From Bartonella sp. HY038 (GTDB taxonomy: Bacteria; Pseudomonadota; Alphaproteobacteria; Rhizobiales; Rhizobiaceae), in the NCBI RefSeq assembly GCF_014117425.1, contig NZ_CP059725.1, forward strand, positions 2,170,001-2,234,000: a stretch of 64,000 bases of DNA, written 5' to 3'. Shown piece after piece: positions 29,992-37,916 of the stretch. The first letter of the stretch is position 1. Each line of letters begins with the position of its first letter. A model generated the notes under the pieces. It saw only the letters and a program-made list of their open reading frames with translations, searched no databases and had not been told where the DNA came from. Made by a program: the position numbers and the translations under genes.

Positions 29992-30843
29992 CTATCTTAT
30001 TTTTCCTGCGGAGTTATCATCATCGTCATTGTAAAAATTTGTGTAAGAATTATTATCAAGCTTATAATCATCATCGCACGGTTTATAACCTTCAGGAATA
30101 CAGAAAGTTACAAAACGATGAGCTGCACCATAATATTTAAATTTAACTTCATCATCTTGATTCCCACCAAGGCATAAATATTCTTCAATTATGGAGCCTA
30201 TTTTTATTTTTTGGAACTTAAATGCTTTTTCATATCTTTCATAATATCTATCATCGATTTTTTTATTTCTTTTGCCCACAACAAATGTAACATGCTTACC
30301 ACCTGGGCCCTTACTATCAGAAAAGACACTTTGGATTACCAAAATAGTGCCAAGGCATGGTTTAGTTTCTTTTCCATATTTTTCCCAAGCCGCAGCTTTA
30401 TATGCAGATTTTATAGTGGGATAATTTTCTCCTTTTTTAGGATTTTTAGTTTGCACTAAGCACCAATTGACAAAACTTCCACACCATGCTGCACCGTCAT
30501 CAAATGTTTTAAAGTTATTGTCTTTAGCAATACCTTCAAATTCTGATTCTTTATTAAACATTAATACAGCTTCACTTTCTCCTTCTTTTGTATACCCTTT
30601 TTGTCCAATGTAGCCCTTACCTCCTTCATGAAGACCTTCAAATGACCTAGCGACAGTTAACCAATCTGGCGAACTACAGTTATCGCCCGCCTTTCCCTTG
30701 TGAGCGCATGTTGCATTATCCGATGGTGAAGTATTCCTCCCATCATTTGCTGCTATTATAGCGGTCGATGTTATAAAGCTGTTGTCGCTTGTCGATATTA
30801 TGGTATTATTTTTCGGATCATTAAGCTGCTCACTTCTCGCCAT
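29992..30843 (-). CDS. T6SS peptidoglycan hydrolase effector, TIGR02594/CHAP-like
   Basis: This 283-residue protein has no signal peptide, as expected of T6SS cargo. The hydrolase core carries Cys121 in AAWCGSFVNWCL, His184 in GGKHVTFVVG, and CLGGNQDDEV. These match NlpC/P60-like amidases and endopeptidases of the TIGR02594 type that cleave peptidoglycan. Residues 1-55 are low-complexity Ser/Asn/Thr. It follows vgrG by 10 nt, the classical place for a VgrG-delivered effector, and is followed by a secreted protein, the likely immunity protein. A good ribosome site (GAGGTAAGATA) precedes it. Confidence 0.75.
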   Translation of the reverse strand: MARSEQLNDPKNNTIISTSDNSFITSTAIIAANDGRNTSPSDNATCAHKGKAGDNCSSPDWLTVARSFEGLHEGGKGYIGQKGYTKEGESEAVLMFNKESEFEGIAKDNNFKTFDDGAAWCGSFVNWCLVQTKNPKKGENYPTIKSAYKAAAWEKYGKETKPCLGTILVIQSVFSDSKGPGGKHVTFVVGKRNKKIDDRYYERYEKAFKFQKIKIGSIIEEYLCLGGNQDDEVKFKYYGAAHRFVTFCIPEGYKPCDDDYKLDNNSYTNFYNDDDDNSAGKIR

Positions 30844-30853
30844 TATCTTACCT

Positions 30854-33109
30854 CTATTTTTCTAAATTTAAACAATCAGCTGCTAAGGGTAGTTCATCCT
30901 TGATTGCTGATTTAATGGCATCAAATTTATCGCTTCCACCACCCATAACCGTAACATTACCTTTCAAACGAATATCAGGCGACTCTAGCGTTATTGATGA
31001 GCTATCAATCGTAATTTTTCCACCAGGTCCACGAATTTGCACTTTGGATGAAGCATCAAGGTTTAAAATTGCGGTTTGACAAATTATTTTTTCACCTGCG
31101 GTAACTTCATAAGTTCCTTGAATATTCTCTTTTTGATGACGACCAATTTCAATTAAACGAGATGCACCAATCGTTTCTTTTAATATATTGCCAGTTTCAA
31201 AAACTGTATCTCTGCCAATCCGCTTATTTTGCGTTTCGCCAATTTGAATAATTTGATTTTGTCCAATGGATATTTCTTCAACATGATTGACAAAGCGCTT
31301 TCTATCATTGCCAATATTTTCTTCATAATCATTACCAATAAAATGAATTTCATCATGACCAATCGTTTGCATTTTATCGTTATTAACACGGATTGTTTCA
31401 TCTTTTTGAGCGTGAATAAAAATTTGTTCTTTGTCTGCCTCGTCTTCAAACGAAAGCTCGTTATAACCTTCCCCCTTATGAGTATCAGACCTAATAACCA
31501 TTTTTGTTTTATGTTCTGGTAACTTATAAGGCGGTTGGTTGCTAGCATGATAGGTTCGCCCAGTAATGATCGGCTGATCGGGATCGCCTTCCAAAAAGTC
31601 CACAATTACCTCATGGCCAATGCGTGGTAGTGCGACATGGCCATATTTCCCGCCGCCCCAATTCATCGAGACCCTTATCCAACAAGATGAATCTTCAGCC
31701 TTTGGGTCTTTGTGGCGGTCCCATGGGAAGTGAACCTTAACGCGGCCATATTGGTCGGTGTGGATTTCTTCACCCTCTGGCCCCACAACCGTTGCTATCT
31801 GTGGGCCGTCGATGAGTGGTTTGTTGGTTTGCGGTGCGCGGTAGGGCAAATGCGAAGGTTGCACGGCAAAGGCATTGGCGTAAACGGTGGCATTATCCGC
31901 GCTGTTGTTACCTTGAATGGCAAGGTTCATACGACGGTTAAGGCTTTGAGTGAGCAAATTAGGACTATGCGATGAGGTCGTACCAAAACTTAAGCCCGAC
32001 AGCGTTGTACCATGTAAGCCAGGCGCTACAATGCCCGTGTCGGCCATACCTATCCCTTGTGCATCCTCACCCCATGCTTGCGGCTGTACGCCCTCATGAC
32101 GAATGGTGAGTAACCGCCATTTCTGGTTTAAACGATCATCTGGATGCTCAAACAAGGTAATTGCATGACCGGTAAGCAAATGCGGTGCATTGGAAACACC
32201 ATAGCCGAGCGACGCATCCACACGCGTTGCTTCTAGCTTATAACGGGTGAAGGCTTTACCAGCACTATCCTTCTTATAGCGACCTGGATAATCATAAAGC
32301 TCATAATCATGCTTTTCGCCATTCGGGTTAGCGGTGCGCTCCTTATGCTCCTGATTATAAACTGGGTTCTTGAAGGTGTAATCGCGCTGCACAACCGTTG
32401 TGGCGCGCAATTTCTCACGATAGGAAAGCGATGAGCAAAACAGCCCTTTGACGGAGCCTGATGATAAGGAATTATATTCAATCTCTTTTAAGCCTGGGCA
32501 ATCATGCAAGACATTGGGCTTATCTGAGATAATGAGCTTTAACAAACCTTCCTTGTCATGCTCAAAGTAATAGAAAATACCTTCTTCGGCCAAAATACGC
32601 TCAACAAAGCCAAGATGGCTTTCACGATATTGCACGCAATATTCACGCGCATCGTGACTACCTTCATCAATATCCCAAGTGACATTTTCAATACCATGCT
32701 CTGAGAAGAGTTCCTTAACAATATCGCCAACTTTTTTGGTCTGGAACACACGGCAATCAGAACCATGATCCAAACGATAAAGGCTTGGCATTAAAACAAG
32801 ACGATAGGCGGTACGGTGATGACCTCTGTCACCGCGCTCAGCCTCTACCACAACGCCGGAGAAATGGCGCAAGGTTTCCATATATTTATGATGCACGGTT
32901 AAAGTGCCCGGACTATCAAGCAAGGCTTGCAAATCAATATTATCATCACTGCTTGAAAGCATGACTTCTATTCTGGTCATGCCAAAGATCGCTTCATCTA
33001 CCGCAAAGGCAGTGACGACAAAGGTATCATTAGGTGCTTCCTTCATCCAATAGCTAAAGGCAATATCCTGCTCTTGGAATTGTTTTGGAAGTTGCATTAT
33101 TGGATTCAT
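30854..33109 (-). CDS. vgrG: VgrG (TssI) T6SS spike protein, island A
   Basis: VgrG trimers form the puncturing spike on the Hcp tube. The protein has 751 residues, slightly long but without an obvious enzymatic extension. The gp27-like part carries FVVTAFAVDEAIFG, YFEHDKEG and YDYPGRYKKDSAGKAFTRYKLEA. The gp5-like OB fold has VVGPEGEEIHTDQYGRVKVHFPWDR and GHEVIVDFLEGDPDQPIITGRTYH. The beta-helix needle is built of repeats such as DEIHFIGNDYEENIGND. The segment encoding the needle (about 30854-31530) is much richer in A+T than the rest, indicating a spliced-in tail matched to the downstream effectors. Confidence 0.94.
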   Translation of the reverse strand: MNPIMQLPKQFQEQDIAFSYWMKEAPNDTFVVTAFAVDEAIFGMTRIEVMLSSSDDNIDLQALLDSPGTLTVHHKYMETLRHFSGVVVEAERGDRGHHRTAYRLVLMPSLYRLDHGSDCRVFQTKKVGDIVKELFSEHGIENVTWDIDEGSHDAREYCVQYRESHLGFVERILAEEGIFYYFEHDKEGLLKLIISDKPNVLHDCPGLKEIEYNSLSSGSVKGLFCSSLSYREKLRATTVVQRDYTFKNPVYNQEHKERTANPNGEKHDYELYDYPGRYKKDSAGKAFTRYKLEATRVDASLGYGVSNAPHLLTGHAITLFEHPDDRLNQKWRLLTIRHEGVQPQAWGEDAQGIGMADTGIVAPGLHGTTLSGLSFGTTSSHSPNLLTQSLNRRMNLAIQGNNSADNATVYANAFAVQPSHLPYRAPQTNKPLIDGPQIATVVGPEGEEIHTDQYGRVKVHFPWDRHKDPKAEDSSCWIRVSMNWGGGKYGHVALPRIGHEVIVDFLEGDPDQPIITGRTYHASNQPPYKLPEHKTKMVIRSDTHKGEGYNELSFEDEADKEQIFIHAQKDETIRVNNDKMQTIGHDEIHFIGNDYEENIGNDRKRFVNHVEEISIGQNQIIQIGETQNKRIGRDTVFETGNILKETIGASRLIEIGRHQKENIQGTYEVTAGEKIICQTAILNLDASSKVQIRGPGGKITIDSSSITLESPDIRLKGNVTVMGGGSDKFDAIKSAIKDELPLAADCLNLEK

Positions 33110-33189
33110 CTCGAAAGCCCCATTGTCTTTATTTAAAAAGTATTATTTAATTTTAATAAGCCTTAAGCACATAGCTAATGGCTTAACAT

Positions 33190-33266
33190 CATCGGTATGA
33201 CTATGCCCCGCAAAGCCATACCGATGCTTCTTCCCTCATTCATAGCTCTGATCTTATCAATGAGGG
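33190..33266 (-). other. Two hairpins between hcp and vgrG (island A)
   Basis: A 10-bp stem (CATCGGTATG at 33190-33199 with CATACCGATG at 33217-33226) and an 8-bp stem (CCCTCATT at 33233-33240 with AATGAGGG at 33259-33266) lie downstream of the hcp terminator. Neither has a T-run. They may protect or process the hcp transcript, but that is inference. They are absent from the second hcp copy. Confidence 0.5.
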
Positions 33267-33279
33267 CGATAAGCAAAAG

Positions 33280-33316
33280 TGAAGCGTTTATTTTTTAACC
33301 CCATATAAACGCTTCA
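33280..33316 (-). terminator. hcp transcript terminator or attenuator (copy A)
   Basis: A perfect 12-bp stem (TGAAGCGTTTAT at 33280-33291 with ATAAACGCTTCA at 33305-33316) has a 13-nt loop and is followed on the minus strand by CTTTTGC. Lying 17 nt after hcp, it would make hcp transcripts abundant while allowing some read-through into vgrG. Confidence 0.65.
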
Positions 33317-33332
33317 TCCCTTGCCTAATGGC

Positions 33333-33848
33333 TTAAACCTTAGGCGCACGCCAATCGTCAGCACCTGACGTGCCTGCAACTGCATGTTCCCACTCAATCT
33401 TACGATAGCTTAAAGACACTGTTACCAATTGGGTAAAGTCTGCATTTTTTGGGTCTTGGCAATGAGGCATGTTGCAATCAATATCAACAATGATCGCATC
33501 GGTAAGCTTGGTGGTGAAGAAATGCTCTTGCTTACCTGATGTGCTGGTGCGATACCATTTAACTTCACAGGTGCTGAGCATTTCGCCTGAAGTAAGCGCA
33601 TTATAAAGCAAAGGGGTTGCTTTGCTCAAAGCTGCTGTGAACTTGAAAGGCTTATGGACGCGCTGACCTGAAGGCTGACCAGATTGTGGATCACGAGGAA
33701 TGGTTACAACATGATCAATGGCCTGAACAAGGATTTCGTCTTCATGGCCTTCTTGCCAGATATTGCCGATTGAATCTTCAGACGCTGCACCTTGAGTGAT
33801 TGGACCCTGTGTTGTACCTTCGATTTTAATATAGGCTGGTGTTGGCAT
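33333..33848 (-). CDS. hcp: Hcp (TssD) T6SS tube protein, copy A
   Basis: Hcp hexamers stack into the inner tube of the type VI machine and can carry small effectors. The protein has 171 residues. MPTPAYIKIEGTTQGPITQG, then GHEDEILVQAIDHVVTIPRDPQSGQPSGQRVHKPFKFTAALSKATPLLYNALTSGEML (in part) is the typical Hcp1 sequence, followed by VKWYRTSTSGKQEHFFTTKL. The protein is identical to that at 45499-46014. AAGGATAAAGAA precedes the ATG. It is driven by a sigma-54 promoter at 34007-34022. Confidence 0.96.
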   Translation of the reverse strand: MPTPAYIKIEGTTQGPITQGAASEDSIGNIWQEGHEDEILVQAIDHVVTIPRDPQSGQPSGQRVHKPFKFTAALSKATPLLYNALTSGEMLSTCEVKWYRTSTSGKQEHFFTTKLTDAIIVDIDCNMPHCQDPKNADFTQLVTVSLSYRKIEWEHAVAGTSGADDWRAPKV

Positions 33849-34006
33849 TTCTTTATCCTTTTATATAAACAAACAAACTTACATTTTAAAAACTGACGGC
33901 ACTTAAATCCCCCTCAATTGAGAGCTTAAAATGATGGTAGCCAACAGTCCTGTGAGCAAAGAAAGTTCAAAGGAGAAATGAAAACCCTTGCCCACAGTAA
34001 ATACAA

Positions 34007-34022
34007 AGCAAGTTTCATGCCA
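34007..34022 (-). promoter_or_regulatory. Sigma-54 (RpoN) -24/-12 promoter of hcp, copy A
   Basis: On the minus strand the sequence TGGCATGAAACTTGCT matches the RpoN consensus TGGCAYR-N4-TTGCW at every defined position, with exactly 10 nt between GG and GC. The start of transcription would fall near 33996, giving a leader of about 148 nt before hcp. The same element is conserved at the second hcp. Confidence 0.82.
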
Positions 34023-34121
34023 ACTCGGAGCAATAACAAAAATAAAATGACAAGTGATTGAAAATAAAAAGAAAATTAAATTATCACCGTCATATATTTA
34101 ATATTTAGCAAATACTAATAA

Positions 34122-34239
34122 CTGCAAAAAATTGCAGTCTTTTTTGGCCGCAAACAGCTAAAAATGCACCTAAACATCAGAAAACAAACAGAAAAACACC
34201 CGACTGCAAGAAATTGCAGTCGACTGCAATTTTTTGCAG
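34122..34239. promoter_or_regulatory. Three palindromic enhancer sites upstream of hcp, copy A
   Basis: Three 16-bp dyads of form CTGCAA-N4-TTGCAG lie at 34122-34137, 34204-34219 and 34224-34239. The last two are centred exactly 20 bp apart. Relative to the predicted start they lie at about -126 to -243, the range used by enhancer-binding activators of RpoN. I infer binding by a VasH-like protein; no such gene is in the window. Confidence 0.72.
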
Positions 34240-34292
34240 TAATTAGAATATTATTAATACTCTAATATAAAAAATCCTTGATATTTATCAAA

Positions 34293-34475
34293 AGCATCAA
34301 ATGAAGACGCAAAAAATTAGAAAACAGCCAATCTATCCTAATTCGTTTTAAGCGTTATCGTCTTTAGCAAAGTCCATTCTGTACTATTAAAAACAGCACC
34401 ATCTTTATCAATATAAAGATTAACCTCATCCGTTATTTTATCCTAAATGTTAAATAAACTGTCCTCTTTTAATCT
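34293..34475. other. Gap between hcp control region and IS5 element
   Basis: No gene or motif is recognisable in this 183-nt A+T-rich stretch. It lies just beyond the end of the homology between the two hcp copies. Confidence 0.4.
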
Positions 34476-34552
34476 CTAGGGTCAGGACCTATTAATTTTA
34501 TTGATTCACATTTTAGTTGATTTATGATTCATTGGTGTGATGGAGGTAGCCA

Positions 34553-34921
34553 ATGAGTGATTTGTTTTTATTGAGTGAAGATCAACTGGCGTGGATATCG
34601 CCTTATTTTCCATTATCGCATGGGGTGGCACGTGTTGGTGATGTGCACGTTATCAGTGGGATTGTCTATGTTATTAAGCATGGTTTGCAATGGAAAGATG
34701 GCCCTAAGGATTACGGTGCGCACAAAACCCTTTATAACTCCCTTTTTCGCTGGAGCAGATTGGGTGTGTTTGATCGTATCTTTGCAGCACTTGCCGGGGA
34801 AGGTCCAAAACCTCAGGGTATCATGATTAATGCAACTCATCTTAAAGCACACCTCACAGCAGCAAGCCTGCTTAAAAAGGGGGTGTTCCCCACTGTGTCG
34901 GACGCACAAAAGGTGGCTTGA
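34553..34921 (+). CDS. IS5/IS427 transposase, orfA
   Basis: The 122-residue N-terminal half of the transposase: FLLSEDQLAWISPYFPLSHGVARVGDVHVISGIVYVIKHGLQWKD is the usual DUF4096-type start, and GIMINATHLKAHLTAASLLKKG contains the first catalytic Asp region, where the family has IDATHIKAHRTAASL. Here the family's Asp is replaced by Asn (MINATH), which may inactivate the enzyme. The frame ends just after an A4G2 stretch, where a -1 shift would join orfB. Confidence 0.85.
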   Translation: MSDLFLLSEDQLAWISPYFPLSHGVARVGDVHVISGIVYVIKHGLQWKDGPKDYGAHKTLYNSLFRWSRLGVFDRIFAALAGEGPKPQGIMINATHLKAHLTAASLLKKGVFPTVSDAQKVA

Positions 34922-35310
34922 ACTCAAAACTGCATACAGTCGTTGACCAAGATGGAAAGCCGTTATGCCTGTTATTGTCAGAAGGTGAGATGAGCGACTA
35001 TAAAGGTGCAGCTCTTCTGTTACCAGTTTTGCTTGAAGCGCAAGAACTTATTACTGACAAAGGTATTGATACTGTCTGGTTCAGGCAAGCCTTATTTGAC
35101 AGAAAAATTAAGCTTTGCATTTCTCCCCGAAAAGGTAGGACAGCGAATATCTTCTTTGACAAGGCAACCTATAAATTACGTCATAAAATTGAGAACTTGT
35201 TTGCAAAACTTCAAACTTGGCGACGTATTGCAAGAAGATACGATCAATGCGCTCATAATTTCTTTTTAGCAATATGTATCGCTGCAGCCGTGATATTTTA
35301 TCTCAATTAA
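34918..35310 (+). CDS. IS5/IS427 transposase, orfB
   Basis: The 130-residue C-terminal half: LNSKLHTVVDQDGKPLCLLLSEGEMSDYKGA, then ELITDKGIDTVWFRQAL (second acidic block) and HKIENLFAKLQTWRRIARRYDQCAHNFFLAICIAAAVIFYLN, a normal ending. It is probably expressed by a -1 frameshift from orfA at CAAAAGG near 34908, since read-through gives the family sequence TKGGLNSKLH. The TTG start at 34918 is a formality. Confidence 0.83.
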   Translation: MNSKLHTVVDQDGKPLCLLLSEGEMSDYKGAALLLPVLLEAQELITDKGIDTVWFRQALFDRKIKLCISPRKGRTANIFFDKATYKLRHKIENLFAKLQTWRRIARRYDQCAHNFFLAICIAAAVIFYLN

Positions 35311-35353
35311 TGAGTCCTGACCCTAGTTTTACCAGGCATATTAAAAAAATAAA

Positions 35354-36068
35354 GGGGCTGTACCATTTAATTAACCCATAAATTGCTTAACCCATTGTTT
35401 AATTTGTCTTAATTGCGATTGGGCCGATGGGTTATTGAAACGCCACTCACACTCCTTTAAAAATAGTCCAAAATTCTGTTTTGGTATACCATTAAATTTG
35501 CGCATATGGCGCTTGGCTTGGTTCCAAAAATTCTCAATGCCGTTGATGTGATTTCCCTTGTCTGCAAACAAGTTTGAATGGTTGATGCGATAATGTTTAA
35601 ACTCTGATACATCCAAAGCATTATATCCACGCCAACAGTCGCTATAGACAATACTATCGGGCACAACTTTGCGTTTAATGATGGGCAATAAACTGGCACT
35701 TGATGCATCTGGAATAATCTTCGTATATACACGTCCACCGCGCTTGAGAAGGCCAAATACTGGAAATTTACCACCTGCTCCACGTCCACGATTGCCCTTG
35801 CGGTGACCGCCAAAATAACTCTCATCGACCTCAATCTCACCGTCAAAAACCTCACTCGCTTCTTGCTCTGTTTGATAGGCAATCAGCTCGCGAAGTCTTT
35901 GATAATAATAGGCAGATGTCTTGAAATTGACGCCAACTAAATCAGCTGCGCATCGTGCAGTTGTGCATGCTACAAAATGCTCCATCAATCGATCTTGTTT
36001 AGCTTTCGATAAGCGACTCTTTCTCATACTTATACCAGTAAACTTTCTCAGTTATCTGGTACAGCCCC
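35354..36068 (-). mobile_element. Complete IS1595-family insertion sequence
   Basis: The 715-bp element has ends GGGGCTGTACCA (35354-35365) and its complement (36057-36068), flanked by an exact 8-bp duplication AAAATAAA (35346-35353 and 36069-36076). The transposase is intact, so it may be active. It landed just downstream of a decayed ankyrin-type gene and close behind the IS5 element. Confidence 0.93.
35371..36027 (-). CDS. IS1595-family DDE transposase
   Basis: An intact 218-residue protein beginning MRKSRLSKAKQDRLMEHFVAC, the usual start of IS1016-like transposases. The catalytic blocks are GEIEVDESYFGGHRKGNRGRG, VYSDCWRGYNALDVSEF and NHINGIENFWNQAKRHMRKFNG. LKECEWRFN closes the core. 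It differs at many positions from the copy at 24153, which rules out recent movement between the two sites. Confidence 0.92.
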   Translation of the reverse strand: MRKSRLSKAKQDRLMEHFVACTTARCAADLVGVNFKTSAYYYQRLRELIAYQTEQEASEVFDGEIEVDESYFGGHRKGNRGRGAGGKFPVFGLLKRGGRVYTKIIPDASSASLLPIIKRKVVPDSIVYSDCWRGYNALDVSEFKHYRINHSNLFADKGNHINGIENFWNQAKRHMRKFNGIPKQNFGLFLKECEWRFNNPSAQSQLRQIKQWVKQFMG

Positions 36069-36076
36069 AAAATAAA

Positions 36077-36350
36077 TTTTATTCAGGAATGTTAAACTCG
36101 GATATCAACATTCGAGGAAATTTTCCAACATTATTTATATGATCTCGATTGGCTCATAATTTTAACACTTTTTCTATAATTTTTAGTTCAATTTCATTTT
36201 ACATGCAAGCTGTCCACAAAGGTCGATTTCCATTTTGAGCATAAAACCCAAATTATCATAATGGTAAGTCACAAGATGCGCTTCACCACCATCAACTAGC
36301 TATTTAACCGATCTACATTGCCTAGCTTCATCACTTCAAACTTTAAAAAA
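36077..36350 (-). pseudogene. Decayed ankyrin-repeat gene
   Basis: Joining three minus-strand frames gives ankyrin-like sequence: VMKLGNVDRLNS, then VDGGEAHLVTYHYDNLG, then FYAQNGNRPLWTAC, then EIELKIIEKVLKL, ANRDHINNVGKFPRML and a terminal stop near 36077. Stop codons and shifts interrupt it at least four times. The G-N/D-V-D, L-x-x-G-A/G and N-G-x-R/T-P-L patterns are the basis for the call. Ankyrin proteins serve as immunity partners in some T6SS modules, so this may be a lost immunity gene of island B. Confidence 0.5.
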
Positions 36351-36385
36351 AACCATCAGAATGCTGAACTTCAAGCAATAAACCT

Positions 36386-37321
36386 TCAATTATAGCTTGA
36401 GGCGACAAACTCATTTATAGCTGCTTTTAATTTTAAAAGTTGATTATAAAAAATTGATTGAGGGCTGCTAATTTTAACAATGGGGGCATTGTTAGGCAAA
36501 TAGAAAGCAAGGCGCAAAAATCGTTGCCATTGCACATCTAAATCACCACTATCAATATGGTCAATCAGGTAAGCCGCATCGTCTTTGGTAACTGGCCCTG
36601 CTTCAATTCCTAACTTTAAATGATGTGCGATACTCGTTAAGAGTGGATCATCACTGGCTAATATCATTAAATTATCAATATCAGCAGCATTTTTTGATAT
36701 GCGGAATAAATATAAAAAATGAGCCCAGAATGCTAAATTTTTATCCGATTGATGATTACTACACCAATATTCGATCACTGGGACATGTTTTGTTAAAATT
36801 CCATTTTTAGCCCAATTCCAACATAACAGCGTTGCTATCTCTGGACGTAATGCTTTCGCCGCTTCTATATCATCACTTATTTGAATATCATTTATAGCAG
36901 ACAATAAAAATAATGATGCAGGATATTTAAGTTTAAGTGCTGCAATTTGATTAAGATGTCGGATGGGTTCGCTTTCAACTGCTTTTAATATGTTCTGATT
37001 GATATACTGCGCCGCCCGATATGTTGCATTAAGCGGCGATGGAATATCTAACTGGCTTGTTGCTATGTCTAAATACTGCCATTGAAAACCAACACAATAT
37101 GTCAGGGCCGTTGATAAAATCGGTTGCGGTTCTATTGCATCACACAGACTTGCCCATTTTGCTGCTGGATACTCATGTAAATTATTGAAAATCTTTTTGA
37201 GTAAAGGTTCAATGTCCTGTGTCTCAAAATTATTGCTTATTTTATCGGAAAAATAATTATAATTATTTTTGAAAGCTTCGATTAATGTAATTAAATTTTG
37301 ACTGATACTTAAGTTAATCAT
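36386..37321 (-). CDS. Hypothetical protein, mostly helical
   Basis: The protein has 311 residues, with no signal peptide or membrane span. It is predicted helical from its composition and heptad-like Leu/Ile spacing (LITLIEAFKNNYNYFSDKI, LLKKIFNNLHEYPAAKWASL, AAYLIDHIDSGDLDVQWQRFLRLAFYL). I do not recognise it. Its ATG overlaps the stop of the gene before it (TAATG), so the two are translationally coupled. Being last in island B, it may be an immunity protein or a remnant of a cargo module. Confidence 0.55.
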   Translation of the reverse strand: MINLSISQNLITLIEAFKNNYNYFSDKISNNFETQDIEPLLKKIFNNLHEYPAAKWASLCDAIEPQPILSTALTYCVGFQWQYLDIATSQLDIPSPLNATYRAAQYINQNILKAVESEPIRHLNQIAALKLKYPASLFLLSAINDIQISDDIEAAKALRPEIATLLCWNWAKNGILTKHVPVIEYWCSNHQSDKNLAFWAHFLYLFRISKNAADIDNLMILASDDPLLTSIAHHLKLGIEAGPVTKDDAAYLIDHIDSGDLDVQWQRFLRLAFYLPNNAPIVKISSPQSIFYNQLLKLKAAINEFVASSYN

Positions 37322-37665
37322 TATTTATCATCATCATATATAAATTCAATGCTATTTTTATGGCATTTTTGTTCAGTTGTCCGTTTAATAATTTGCAGAT
37401 CAATAGGACCTCTGGTGTCAAACGGATATGAATTATAATCAAATACTGAAAATTCGTTATTATTTGGGTTTAGGTCCATATAAATATCATAATAACTATT
37501 TTGAGCAGACATCTGCAAAGCATCGGTATATTCAATTGCGGTTATGACCAAATACTTTTTATTACAAAAAAGATCAGTTATTTGTGCGGTATCAATCGTC
37601 ACACTTGGAACAGCTTGTTTATCCACGATATATTTTATTTGCGACAAGGCCAAATTACCTTCCAT
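37321..37665 (-). CDS. Hypothetical protein, probably 5'-truncated by an IS
   Basis: The reading frame of 114 codons starts exactly at the edge of an IS1595 fragment (37663-37761); its ATG is the complement of the first His codon of that fragment. The likely original 5' end is missing. AAGGTG, also from the IS, happens to lie a few bases upstream, so translation may have been restored. The sequence (VTIDTAQITDLFCNKKYLVITAIEYTDALQMS) suggests beta structure but no known family. Confidence 0.5.
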   Translation of the reverse strand: MEGNLALSQIKYIVDKQAVPSVTIDTAQITDLFCNKKYLVITAIEYTDALQMSAQNSYYDIYMDLNPNNNEFSVFDYNSYPFDTRGPIDLQIIKRTTEQKCHKNSIEFIYDDDK

Positions 37666-37761
37666 TTACACCTTAAAGAATGTGAATGGAGATTTAATAA
37701 CCGATCTTCCGATAAAGCAAAAATCTTGCTACAATATTTAAGGTTAAACCCGCTTAACTAG
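37663..37761 (+). mobile_element. IS1595 transposase C-terminal fragment
   Basis: On the plus strand about 33 codons match the end of the IS1595 transposase: HLHLKECEWRFNN, then a tail ending in a TAG stop at 37759-37761. Everything upstream of this point in the transposase, and both terminal repeats, are missing. It marks a deletion junction within island B. Confidence 0.8.
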
Positions 37762-37916
37762 GCAAGACCCTATCGAAGTTATTATTTGCCATCTGCGTTA
37801 ATGAGAAAAATATAACTAATTGAGGCTACGCCTGATATTGGGAATGTGACACATTGATAATATAAAAACTAAGCGTTCAAGGCATAAATACGCGTATATT
37901 AGGTCGATAATACTAC

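Larger units (their letters stand above)
33272..34292. repeat. hcp: 1,021-bp hcp duplication, copy A
   Basis: This segment matches 45438-46458 at constant offset 12,166 with no gaps. The first about 715 bp (hcp, its terminator and 5' leader, to about 33985) appear identical by eye. The remaining about 300 bp upstream carry about 21 substitutions. Matching ends abruptly on both sides. No IS ends border it. Confidence 0.9.
34480..35322 (+). mobile_element. IS5-family (IS427 group) insertion sequence
   Basis: The element is about 843 bp, with near-perfect inverted ends (GGTCAGGAC(C/T) type, 19 of 21 matching when flanks are included). It is flanked by CTAG on both sides (34476-34479 and 35323-35326), consistent with the TA/CTAG target of IS427-like elements. 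It carries two overlapping frames, orfA and orfB. Fragments of related elements lie at 46953-46973 and 57039-57224. Confidence 0.85.

Noticed and set aside
34122..34239. CRISPR-like array from the repeated CTGCAA/TTGCAG units
   Set aside because: Only three short dyads with unequal spacing and no spacer structure; they fit operator sites better.
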